A stretch of DNA of 64,000 nt, taken from the NCBI GenBank assembly GCA_029834535.1, contig JAQMWT010000379.1:248001-312000 (forward strand), read 5' to 3'. The notes beneath the pieces were generated by a model. It was not told where the DNA came from, made no database searches, and worked only from the letters and a program-made list of their open reading frames with translations. Positions 32,201-44,200 of the stretch are shown piece after piece (within the stretch, counting starts at the first letter, position 1; every line of letters begins with the position of its first letter). The stretch is from Chrysophaeum taylorii. Lineage: Eukaryota > Sar > Pelagophyceae > Pelagomonadales > Pelagomonadaceae. The translations under genes were made by a program, and so were the position numbers.

Positions 32201-35200
32201 GTCGATCGGCTCCTCGAACACGCGAAGCGCGCGGCCCGTAACCCCCGAGGCATTGGCAAAAGCCACCGGGCGTCGGAGCTCCTCCTCGGGCTCCCCCGTC
32301 GCGAGGTGAAAGAAAGCCTCCTTCCGGTACACGTTGCTTATGTTCTGCGCGCACAGCATCGACCACTGCAGCTGCTCGGCGCGCAGCGAGTTGACGACGA
32401 GCCACGCCACGATCTCGGCGAGCGGCGAGATGTGGGGACCACCATTATTTCGAGCAGTCGTCAGGCTCAAGATGCCCCCCCCTCCGCCGTTGTTGTCAGT
32501 CGCGGACGGCTCCAAGGCGCGGCAAGAACCGAGCTCGTGCGCGACGAGGCGACGCACCTCGGGGATGACGACGACGCGGACACGCTGGCCTGTCCCGATG
32601 CCGCGCATGCGGAAGACACCCTGCGCAAAGTCACGCCAGACCATGTCCTTGCCGAGCGTGACGAGGGCCATCGCGTTAGCGACGTGGCGGACGTCGATGC
32701 CCGTCGTGTGGACCTGGTCGTAAAAGGCGAAGCGGCGCTCGAGGGGCACGCCGCACTGTTCCTCGGGCATGGCGCGCATCGTCGCGCGCACGAGGACCTG
32801 CTTCTTATCGTCATCGTCGAGGTAGACGACGCCGTCGCACCACGCGAGGCCGCGCTTGAGGAGATCGGTCGCAACCTGGCGGTTGGTGCGTCCCGTGACG
32901 AGGGCGCCCGTGTCGATGAGCGCGTGGATGCGCGGCGCCGTCGCCGTCGCCGCGAGCTCGAGGAGGTCCTCGACACTCCAGCCCGCCGGCAGCTCTTCGC
33001 TCGAGCACACGTCGCGATCCAACACCGTCGCGAGCATCTTGCCGTCGTCGCCCTCTTGGTACTCGCACGCGCCGAGCTCGAGAGGGAGGAGGTCGGACGG
33101 CGTCCCTGAGAACCCGACGCGCCGCGCAAACAGCATGTCCCCGCCGATCGCTTGGCCCGACGCCGATATCTTGCGCCGCTGCGACCGCATGTGCGTCGGA
33201 AACACCGCCGTCTCGAGGTAGTGGTGCAGCGCGAGCGGCTCTCGCCGCCACAGCTCGAACAACTTGTCCATCTGCTCCTCGTTCGACTTCTGGAGGAACT
33301 TGAGCTGAACCACAGTCCGATCATCGTCCGCCTTGGTGATCGTCGCGGCGCTGCCGGACTTTTTGTTTTCCGGGCGCGTCTCGACGCCGGCGGCCGAGCG
33401 CGCGAGGTCATCAAGACCGCGGATGCGGCCGCCCGACGCGCGGACCCACGCCTCGTGCCGGCGACTCGACGGACGGTCGCATGCCGGACCAATCTCGCGC
33501 GCAAAGTCGGCCGTCAGTGCGTCGGCGAGCTCGTCGAAGTCCTCGCGCCGCAACCCCGAGTATCGGTACGCGAGGCACGTCATGCCGATGGTCACGTCGG
33601 GGTGTGCGAATTCGGACGCCGACGACGGCACATCCTTGCCGACAAACGGCACGGCGAGCTTGAGGCGGGACCGCGGCATCCGCGGGTCGTACGCAAGCGC
33701 GCGCTCGATGTCCCGCTCGTCGAGCAGGCCAAACGAGACGCGGTTGACCTTGGCGAGGCAGTGCGGCAAGTACGTTTTGAGCCAGTCGCGAGCTAGGTTG
33801 AGCAGCTTCTTGTGAGAAGGCGACGATACCTTGGCCATCACCTTGGCAGCGAGCGCAAGCTTTCGGAGGAATCGCTCCTGCGCACGCACGGCCCTCGCCT
33901 CGACGGCCGAGAGCGGGCCGTCATCCTCCTTGGCGAATGCGAGCGCGAGCGCGAGCGCGGCGTCGCGAGACGACCCGACGGCGTAGTCGTCCAGCTCGTC
34001 CTCGCTCGCACCGTTCGTCGGCACCTCGATAGCGAGCGCTCCGAGCCGGCTTTTGATGACAGCCTCCATCTCGGCGTGGACGGTCGCGGCCCGCGACCGC
34101 AGCTCGCGCCGCCGCTGCTCGTCGGCGTCGAGCAGACGGCTCCGCTCGTGCTCGAGGGCCTCAACGCGCGCGCGCACACTCTCGAGCCGCGCCGCCGCGA
34201 CCTCCGCCGAGCTCCGAGGCTTCTTCCCGGTGGTGACGGCCGCGCTCTCGTCGTCTCCTCCGCCGCCAAGGTCGTCGTTAAGGTCGTCGTCGTCGTCGTC
34301 GTCAAGCGAGCCTGCACGCGCGGACTTCTTCGAGGGCCACTGCGGCCGCGACTGCACCCACGACACGAGCGTATCAGCCGTGTCGACGGCGACGACGCCG
34401 CGGCGCCACAGCGCGAGGCGCTGCTTCTCCGATGTCGCCGCGTGGCCGACGTAGACGCACACGCGCGATGGGTCGATCTTGGGATCCGCTGCCACCGGCA
34501 CCACCTTGTCCTGACGCTCCGCCGCGTCTGCTTTGATGCCTTTCGTAGATGCCGACGCCGCGACGAGATCACCAAGGAAGGCGTCGAGGTCGATCTTCGA
34601 GTCGACACCCAGCGCACGGCCGCGGGCGTCCGAGTCGCCGTCGTCGTCGCTGTTGATGCGCCCGCCACGGCCAGCAAGCGGCCAGGCGCCGCGGCCGCCC
34701 GACTGGCACATGTGGCCGTTGTGACTGCCCCACTCGCGACCGCAGCGCACGCAGGGGCCGTCCTTGAAGTGGTTGCGGGTGCAGGTGGGCCCGCAGACGG
34801 GGCGCTGCTCGCCGCCGCCCGCGAGAACGCAGCGAAGACGGCCCGCGGCGGCCAGCTCACGCGAGCGGCCCACGGCCTCGATCGCCTCGTCGCAGCGGCG
34901 CACGGTCACTCCCAGCGACTCCTCGAGGCGCGTGCACATCGACGCCACCGACATGGACGCGTCGAGCGAGCCCGCGTCATCCGAGGCCGTCTGGGTGAGC
35001 GCGCCGCCGGCCCCAGCGGCGCCAGCGCCGAATGCCGACGAGAGCCACACGACGACCGAGTTGTCGAGGGACGCGTCGGGCGGGCACTCGAGCTCGGCAA
35101 CGCGCCGTCTCGCGGCTGCGAGCCGCGCGTCGACCTTGGCCGTCGCCTCGGCCGCCACCGCCGCCGAGTCCTCGATCTCGCCCTCTATTTCGAAGATGTC

Positions 35201-38200
35201 AGAGATGAGGCGGCGCTGCGCCTCAGCAGACGCGTGAGCCTCGACGAGCGCGGCGACGGCCGCGGCGTCGCCCGCGACGCGCCGCTTATCAAGTTCGGCT
35301 TTGACGAGGCGGCACTCGACGGCGACGGCCGACCGCGACGTGACGCCGCCGAGGAGGTAGCTCACGACGTCGTCCTTGTCGACACCGTGGAGGTGCTGCG
35401 AGGTGAGCCACGCCCAAGCGATCTCGGCGAGGAGCGGTTTGAGGTGCTCGTGGTAGTACGCCGAGTCGAGAAGCGTGAGGTGCGGGAGCCTCTGGAGGGC
35501 CATGCGGTCGTAGCCGGCGTCGATCGCGTCGGCGAGGCGCTCGAGCGTGTCGAGCGTCGCGCCGCGGGCCTCGAGCACACTCGAACGCCGCGTCGACGCG
35601 TAGAAGACGGCGTCGACCAGCGCGATCGGCAGGAGCCACCGCTCGCCGTGTTCGGCGCCGTCGAGGGCGAACTTTTCTCCGCACGGAAAGTTGAGCTCCG
35701 ACTTGAGCGGGTGCAAGATGAGGTCCACTTCGTCAACGAGCATCGCGCCTTCGCGAAACAGCGCGAGGATGCCACGGAGGACGCGCGCCTGGCCCTCGGG
35801 CGTCTCGTGCTGGGACTCGAGCAAACTCGAACCGGCGGCAGCGGCGGCGTCCGAGGGCCTGGTCGACGGTGCTCGGGGGGCGGCCAACGCGGAATCATGA
35901 AGAAGCCGCCCGGAGGGTCCCCAGCCAGACGCGGTGTCGTCGCGGGCGCGCTGGAGCGCCTCGATGTACGACAACATGAGTGATTTGATGGTCGTGGGCG
36001 TGGCCACGACGACCGCCCTCGCGTCGCGCGCCGCGCGGAGTGACAACTCGAGCTGCGGGCTCACGACGCTCGATCGATCGAGATGGAGCGTGTAGACGCG
36101 CTTGGAGATGATCGTCGAGAAGGTGGAGCGCATCTGGGCGCGCGTCATCTCCAAGAGCGCCTTGGGCACGACGCAGGCAACGAGACGGTGGCCGTCGGCG
36201 AGCATGAGCGCGAGCAGGGGCGCCACGACTGTCGTCTTGCCGGCACCCATGATCATCTGCTTGACGCGAGAGACGCCCGCTTCGGCGTCGGCGACGAGCT
36301 TGGACACGACGTGGACCTGTTCTTCGCGGACGGCGATGTTCTTAACGAACTCGAAGATGAGGAAGCGCGGATCCAAGGTGACGCAGTCGGTCGCGCGCGC
36401 GTAGGCTCGCGGCGCCGCGAGCTGCGCCGCGAGGAGCGAAGCAAACTGTCGGATGTGGGGTGCCGTGACAGCCTCGGAAGCTCGGCGCTCGTCGGCGCCG
36501 AGCGCGCGGAGCGCCTCGAGCGCCGACCGGAGCTCGACGGCGTCGCCCGCGCACCTCGAGAGCGTTCCGACGCGGTTGGCCCGCAGCATCGTGACGGCCA
36601 CGAGGCGGAGCGTGAGCGCCGTTCGGTCGGCGGGCGCGAATGGGTTGAGGCGCCGTAGGTCGGCCGCGCCCGCCGACGATATGAGCGCGCTAAACGCGAA
36701 CTCGGGCCACACCTCGGGCACCCGGCCGGCGAGGCGTCGCAGCACGAACGCCGACGAGTCTCTGTCGTCGTCGTCGTCCACGGCGTTGGCGGCCGCCGTC
36801 ACGAGCGGCACGGCAAGGGCGACGGCGTCGGCATCGGCCTCGCGCGCCCGGCGGAGCTCGGTCTCGAGTTCGACGACGGTGGCGAGCGCGGCGTCGAGCG
36901 CAGCGTCGGCCTCGGTCGCGTCGGCGGCGTAAAACTTCTCGACATCGGTGCAGTCGCGGATGCCGGGGACTCTTGCCGCGCGCTTGGCGTCGGCGTGCGC
37001 TTTGGCGTCGTCGCGCATGCGCGCGAGCATCGCCTGGGCCACGGGCGTCTTGGCCGCATCGTGCCGGCTCACGACGTCGAACGGAAAGCGCCGCGGGACC
37101 TCCGAGGCGGCCGTGTCGCCGGCGACCGTCGAGACCACAAACTTGTCGGCGATTGCGTGCGTTGGGAAGGCGCCGAGGTCTTTGAGTTCGGCGTCGGCGA
37201 CAGCGAGCCGCCGGCACGCGCTACGCGCGGCCGCCTTTTCGGCCGACGTGAGCGTGCGCTTGGCCGCGTCGCGGAGCGCGCGCAGCTGGTCGAGGCCCGA
37301 GGTCGTCGCGTCGCCGCCGCCGTTGGGCGCGTCGGCCGCCGTCTTGAAGGCTCTGGAGAACGTGTCGGCGAGCGTCGCGCGCTCCGCCGGCGTCGACGCC
37401 TCGAAGAGCGCCTCGACCGCGCGCTTGGCGAAGTCATCGTTCGCGCGGCTTCGCGCCGCCGAGGCGGAAGACGCGTCATCGGCACCCCCGCCATTTGAAG
37501 ACGACAACGCGCTGTCGAGGGACCCGACGACGTTGTCGGCGCGTCCGCGCACGAACCGAAGCGCGGGCGTGGATGTCACGCCCATCGCGTCGGCGACATC
37601 GTCGCAGTCGTCGACGTCGAGACGCGCGAACCGCGCCGTCGGCGTCGAGAGCGCGAGCGCGCGGAGCGCGGGCTCGACGGAGCGGCTCGCCGGACACCAG
37701 GCCGCGTCGAAGCAGGCAACGACGAGGAGCTTGTCGTGCTGGCGCTTCTCGGCGCGACGGACCTCGGCGTCGACCCACGCGCGCCAGTGCTGCGCATCGT
37801 AGATATCGGCGGGCGCGCACGCAGCCGCGTGCGCGAGGTCGTCGTCTCGCAGCGCGAGCGGGTGGCCGATTTGCTCGGCGAGTTCGAGCATCTTGGGCGC
37901 TTCGACGGGTCCGATCTCGAACTCGCGGCGCGCCGAGTCGGAGAGTTCGACCCCCGGGACGCCGCCGTCGAGGTAGCGCGCCGGGTTCGCGTCGGGAATG
38001 CGGCAGGTCGAAGGCGGCGCAGGGAGCGCCTGGTGCGGGGGCTTGGGGGGAAAGAGGATAGCGCCGCGCTTGCGGCGGAGCCGCTGCATAACGGGGACGA
38101 CCTGCTCGAACAACTCGGCGAGCGGGCTCTTGGGCTCGCTCTCGTCGACCCACCCGTTGTAGCAGTTGCCCCGTCGCTTGCGACGCGTGTCGCGGAATTT

Positions 38201-41200
38201 GGGGAGCCGCACGCAGAGCTGGCGGTTGCGGCCGAGGACGTTGACGAGCGATGCCCACACCGACTTGACGCGGCGGTCCGAGTAGAGCTGCGTCAGGAGG
38301 AGCGCGAGGCGGTGCGAGTCGTTGGCCGTGCGTTGCTTCTTCTTGGAGAACTTGGCCGCCGCGCCAAAGCCGCCCGAACCCCACCCCCAGAGCCCGCAGT
38401 TCGTCCACGAGCTCCCGCAGATGTGCGCGCGCAGGTCGCCCTGGAAGAGCGCGTACAGCAGGAGGAAGCCGTAGCCGTGGCGCTCGCCCCGGAAGGTTTC
38501 GCCGTTCGCCCAGACCTTCTCGAGCAACGTCAGCGTCGCGACCCCGTAGAGGCTCGCGGGCGGCGCATAGCGCAGCGACAGCATCTCCCAGCTCCCGCGC
38601 AGGCCCTCCCCGACGAAGTGCCGCCGCAGCTTGGTCGCCTCGCCACCGCCGTCGGGGATCTGCATCGGTTCCTCCGACGAGCCGTCGGCCGACGGCGCCA
38701 GTTTGAACGTAAACGGCGCTCCGTCCACCACCAGCGACACCTCGAGGCGCCCGGCGCGCTTCGCCGTCTCGAGCGCTGCCGACACCTTGGCGTCGTGTGC
38801 GATCCACCCGTTGGGCGTCTCGCGCATCCACCTGATCTTCTCGATCGGCACGTCGTCCGCCGCCGTCGCCGCGGCGGCCGCCTTGTCGTCGTCATCGTCC
38901 TCCTCCGCCTCGTCATCGCCGCCGCCCTCCTCCGCCGCCTTCACCTTGGTCGTCGCCGCCGCCGCCGCGGCACTCTTGACGTGTCGAGGAGGACCCTTGG
39001 TCCTGCTTTCTTTGGACGGGGGTGTCGACGGCGGCGGCGCCGCCGCCGCCGCTGCCATCTCGGGGGCCCCACCTCGATCGGTCGACGCCGTCCGCTGCGT
39101 CGACGGAACGTCGTCGACGATGGCCACCGAGCAAATGGGAGGTTTCGCAATCTTCTCGAGCTCCTGGCGTTGCTTGGCATTCATTTTCACGATCTTCTCC
39201 GGCGATACGCGCGTCAACTGCGCGAGCTCCAGGATGGCCAGCTGCTCCTGCGGCTCGGCAGCCATGATCGACGCGAGGACATCGCCCTCGTCTTCGGGCT
39301 CGGCCTCTTCGTCGCCCTGGTCATTGCCGTCGTCCTTGGGAGACGCCACCGCCGCCGCCACCGCCGCCGCAGATTTGTCGCCGGAGGCCGCCTCTGCAGC
39401 GTCCGCGTCCCCTTTGCCCTCCGACGAGTCGCCGCCTCCTCCGCCGCCTCCTGGTGTTGTCGTCGCCGGCTCTTCCGCGGCGGCATTCGTAGCGACAATC
39501 GCCTGAAGCGGGTCGCGCGCCGCGTCGGTGGGCTGTGCGTCGAGCGGGCACACCGCGACAGCCGGGTAACACTCGGTGCAGCCGAGGCGCTCGAAGATGC
39601 GATCGACAGTCGCGACGGGGGCCGGGTCGTCGTCGAGAATAAACACGATCGTCGAGGCCGAGGTGTCGAGGACAACCGTGATCCGCGCGCCCTCGCCCCA
39701 AAGCGGCTCGTCGGTCGCCGCGCGGACCTTGTGTCCCGCAACCCAGAGCTCGCCGTTGGCGTGGAGGCCGAGAGATCCTCCGTCGCAGTCGGGTCCGCCG
39801 AGGCAAGGGTGCACCGTCGGGCCGAGGGCCTCGGATCCCTCGGCGATGATGCCGACGCCGTCGGCCGCGCCGCGCGAGCCCGGCGCGTGGCCCCACCGGA
39901 GACTCCAGCGGTGTGTGCCGGAGTCGCGCTGGAGCGGGGCGGTCCCGCGAGCGGCGACGGCGTCGCGACCGCGCCGCGCCTCGCGCTGGCGCGCGAGGTA
40001 AGAGTAGTACTGCTGCTTCCACTCGTCGTTTCGACGGTCGATCGCCTCCTGGCGCTTGGAGAGGAAGCCCTCCTCGCCGGGGACCTTGACGCGCGGCCCG
40101 CGACGCCGGATGCGGATATCCTCGTAATCGCTTGTCATGTAGCCCTTGAGGCCAGAGATGCCGTAGCTGTCGATATCGAGATCTTCCTCGGAGAAGTAGA
40201 CGTGGAGCCCGCCGACCTCCGAGTCGTCGGTCACCGACATCTCGCGGTACAGCTTACCCGAGAGGTACGCGATCTCCAGGAACGTCTGGATCGCCGGCGG
40301 AAACGGCTCCCACTTGGTGCGCCACTCGGGCCGGCCGTCGTCGCGGCTACTCTCCCACACGGGGCGTTCCTCGTCGAAGTCGTCCGTCAACGGCAGAGCG
40401 ACTACCTTACCGAGGCCCTCGATGCGGAGGCCTTCCGCCGAAGCCTCCGGATCCCAGGTCCACAAGTTTTCGTCGTCGTCGTCTTCGTCGTCGTCGTCGT
40501 CGCGGTCGTCGTCGTCGTCGTCGTGGCGCGCCGCGAGGGCGGCCAACGCCTCGGTGCCGCCACCGCGCTCGAGGACCCGTTCGCGGCGGCGCCACGCCGA
40601 ATACGCGTGGTGGTCGTGGGACGAGACGTGCTGCTCGAGGTGCTTGATGAGGGTCGCGAGCGATCGGCCCTCGTCCTTGTCGTTTGTGGCCACGAGCGCG
40701 AGGTGGTCGTCGCCGCGGTCGAGCGTGAAGGTCGGGAAGGCCTCGACGCCGCGCGAGACGGCGAGGTCGTGAAGCGCGGGATCGGCGTCGACCTTGACCT
40801 CGACGAAGATGGCCGACGCATAGGTAGGCGCGAGGGCCGCGATCGACTGTTGGAGCGTCTGGCAGCTCGACGACCACGAGGCCGTGTAGGCCGTGCACAC
40901 GAGCCAGCCTCCAGGCGGCCGCGGCGTCGTGCTCCGCAAATCGGCGGGCGCAGAAGCGTCGGGATCGCGGCACTTGCAGGCCGCCTCGTATTCAGCGATC
41001 GTGTGCGCGGGGTGGACCTCGGCATAGGTCATGCCGAAGCAAGTCTCGTCCGTGTAGAGGGTCCAGGATTCGGTCGCGACGTCGCGCGGCGGGACGACGC
41101 ACTCGGCCTCGACGTCGCCGCGGAGCGCGGCGCGGAGCGTGTTGCGGCGGTTCTTGCACGTGGCGAGCGCGTAGGCCGTGTGGCCGGCGCGAGGGTCATA

Positions 41201-44200
41201 CGCGGGCGAATCCTCGTCGAGCGCGATCGCCTCCGACTCCAGCAGCCGGAGCTCGTCGGTCGCTGGGAGTCGGCACTCTGCAGAGACGTGGTCGATCTTG
41301 GCGACGTACCGGGCCATCTCCAGCGAGAGATCCCAAGGGGCCGCGTGGCCCGACTGTGCCGTCACCAACGCGACGCGCAGGCGTACGGCGTGCGCGTTGG
41401 GGTGCCGGTCGTCGTTGGCCTCGCGGAGCGCGCGGAAGATGGCGAGCTCGTCGGCCGACAGCGTGACGTCCGAGGCGACCGAGTCGCACAACCGGGATGC
41501 CGCGGCATAGTCGCGCTTGAGGAGCCGCAACAGCAAGAGGTAAAGCGCCGAAGCCAGCCCGCGCGGCAGCACGAAGGCCATCGAGACGTGCACGTTGTAG
41601 AGGAAGAAGCGCGTCGAGAGCGAGACGGCGTCGACGGCGTCGTAGACGCCCTCGTAGGTCCCCTGGCGGTCCAGTACGAGGTCCGTCGAGAACGGCTGCG
41701 ACCGGACCGGCGGCCTCTTGGGGATGATGACGGGCACGCAGCAGAAAGTGTCTCCGCGCGCGTTGGCCAGCAGGAGCGAGTGCTCAATGTCGCGAACAAG
41801 CGCGGCTGCCACGTCGTTCCTCTGATCGGGCAGCACGAACAGATCGACGTGATCGACCGAGAACAGCCGGACCTGGCCGTAGTGGTCGAGGCGCGTCGTG
41901 AAGGAGAGCTTGAGTCGAGGGAGTTCGACGAGCGTGAGCTCGGGACAACCACACGGCATTGCCTCGTGCTGCCCAACAGCCTCCTTTGTCCACGCGAGAA
42001 TGTGAGCGAGGTTCTCGATTCTTACGAGTGTCGACGCCAGCGAGTAAAGCCTCGACCCACGGCGCGCGTGGAGGAGATCCAGCAAATACAGAGTGCCGTC
42101 GTCGTCGTCGTCGTCCTCCTTTTTTTTTTGCGGATTTGGGTGGCGTTGCCTTCGCATCGCTTCCGAGGCGAGGTCGAAGACCGTCGCCAGCGGTTTAACG
42201 AGGGTCGAGTCGCGCGCGACCGCGTCGAACGCCGCTTCGCACAACTCGACGTTGTGGCCGGAAGCTTCGAAAAACTCGCCGATGACGCAGCGCTGGGCAT
42301 AAGAGAGCGAGCGGGTTGGTGGCCGGATCGAGAGCGGCTCGTCAGCCACTGAAGACTTGGCCTCGGAGACACCCGCCGATGTTGTTGTCCCCGGGGGTTT
42401 CCCGTCAAGGAGGTCCTCCTCGTCGTCCTCGTCGTCGTCCTCGTCCTCGTCATCGCGCCACGCCTCGTCCTCCGAGTCGGTGAGGCCCGAAAACTTCCAC
42501 TTGCCCTCGCCCTCGGCTTTGGCGGCGTCGTTGGCGCCCCGCGGCGCGACGTCCTCGGGGGGCACGGCGCGCTGGACTCCCAAATACGAAAACGCGTTGG
42601 AGAATTCGAGGTCGTAGGTACGCTTTTCGTAGTCGACCTTGACGACCTCGCACGGGATCCACTTGTCGTCGTCGCTCTCGGTCGCACGCGAGCGGAACTC
42701 GACGTCGGCACCCTCGCGGAATTCGATCTCGGCTTCCTTTTTGCGGGCCATTGCCTGCTTCTTCCGCGCCGAGCCTTTATTGGTGGCGCTCCTCTTGATA
42801 CCCGATGGGGGTGTCCTCTCTTCGTCCTCGGCGTCGTCGTCGGCAGCGACGAGGCCGAGGCGCTCGACGGCCGCGACGAGGCGCTGGAGGTCGTGGAAGC
42901 GGCGCTTCTCGCCGGCGAGCGAGCGGCGCGAGACGCGGACCGTTCGCTCCTGGCGGCCTGTGCACGCGAGGGGGGCGATGCCCGTCGACGCCATCTCGAC
43001 GAAAACGATGATATCGTCCTTGCCGCCGCCGAGGTCATCTTCATCGTCATTGTTGGACGTTCTTGTTCCCCCCGAGGGGACCGCGTCTTCGCGGAGCGGG
43101 TAACCGCGGAGGCGCGTGTCGGGGGGGGCGGCAAGTCGCGACTCGTCGCGCCAGAAGCGAAAGACGTCGAGGAGGGCCTCCGGGACGAGGCCGGCGAGGA
43201 GGCGGGGCGGGATGTAGGTCTCGACACCGCCCGAGAGGTTTGCCGGATGCGACGCGTCGCGGCGCACGACAACGCTCTCGCCCTGGCCGGTGTCGAGGTC
43301 CGCTGGCAGGTGCTCGAGGACGCCGACGGGGTAGGGTAAGCCCGCGCCGTGCTTCCACCACTGGGGAAAGGGCGTCGCGCGCCGAGTCACGACAGGCTGG
43401 AGCTCGGCGAGGCAGAAGCGCGCGTCGGTCGTGAGGTGGAGGCTCCACCACCACTCGCGGCCGCGCGAGACGAGCTCGTAGACGTGGACGCAGCGCCTGC
43501 GCCGGAACGCAACAATTCGCTTCGACGGTCCGCCAAGGCGCTGGTGTAGCCCAAATAGCACGGCGACTTCGGCATCGGCGGGGAGCGCGCCGTCGTGCAT
43601 GACGAACTGCATCGACGGCGGCACGGGCCCGTCGAAGAACGCGCGCCGAACAGGCTCAAAGACACGCGGGAGCCACAGCTCCGAGTCGAAGAGCTCGGCC
43701 GGGTCGTACTCGCGGTCGTAATTTTCCGGCATGGGCACACACTCCGCATGGGCCGAGTGCCACCACTCGACGGTGTGCTCGAGTCCAACAAGCCGAAATA
43801 TTTGGCGGTGGACGCTCCGCTCCGCCAAGCTCGCCTGGAGCGTCGCGTCCCCCAACACCGACCGCACGTCACGGTTCGTCGCCACGATCGGGTCGAGGGC
43901 CGCGAGGTGCTTCGACCGGAGCGTCAGCTGTCCGATCCCGATGTCGATCTCCACGTCCAGCTCTGCCGAGTCCGCCACCTCGCCTACAATCGCCGACATC
44001 GAACCGCTTCGACTCCGCGGCCCGACCGCTTCACGCGCGGCTGCTGCCGCGCCGGACGCGAGCGTTCGCGTGCTCGCGACCGTGTACCGCGCGCGATTCC
44101 GGTCGCCTTTAATGCGCGACCATCGGTTCACCTGGGGCTCGAGAGCGCCGCCGGCGAGGATGCCGCCGAGCGATGAGAACGCCGAAGGGGGGGAATCCGA

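Noticed and set aside
33812-35983. 723-codon plus-strand frame and a 716-codon alternative minus frame at 29650-31800
   Set aside because: Shadows of the giant gene. Both are Arg/Ala/Ser-rich without motifs and the genuine frame is continuous through them.
37736-42352. 1,538-codon open frame on the plus strand
   Set aside because: It lies wholly antisense to the giant DUF3638 gene. Its composition (Arg/Val/Gly/His-rich, no domains) is the expected mirror of strong GC-biased codons, while the minus frame has recognisable domains.
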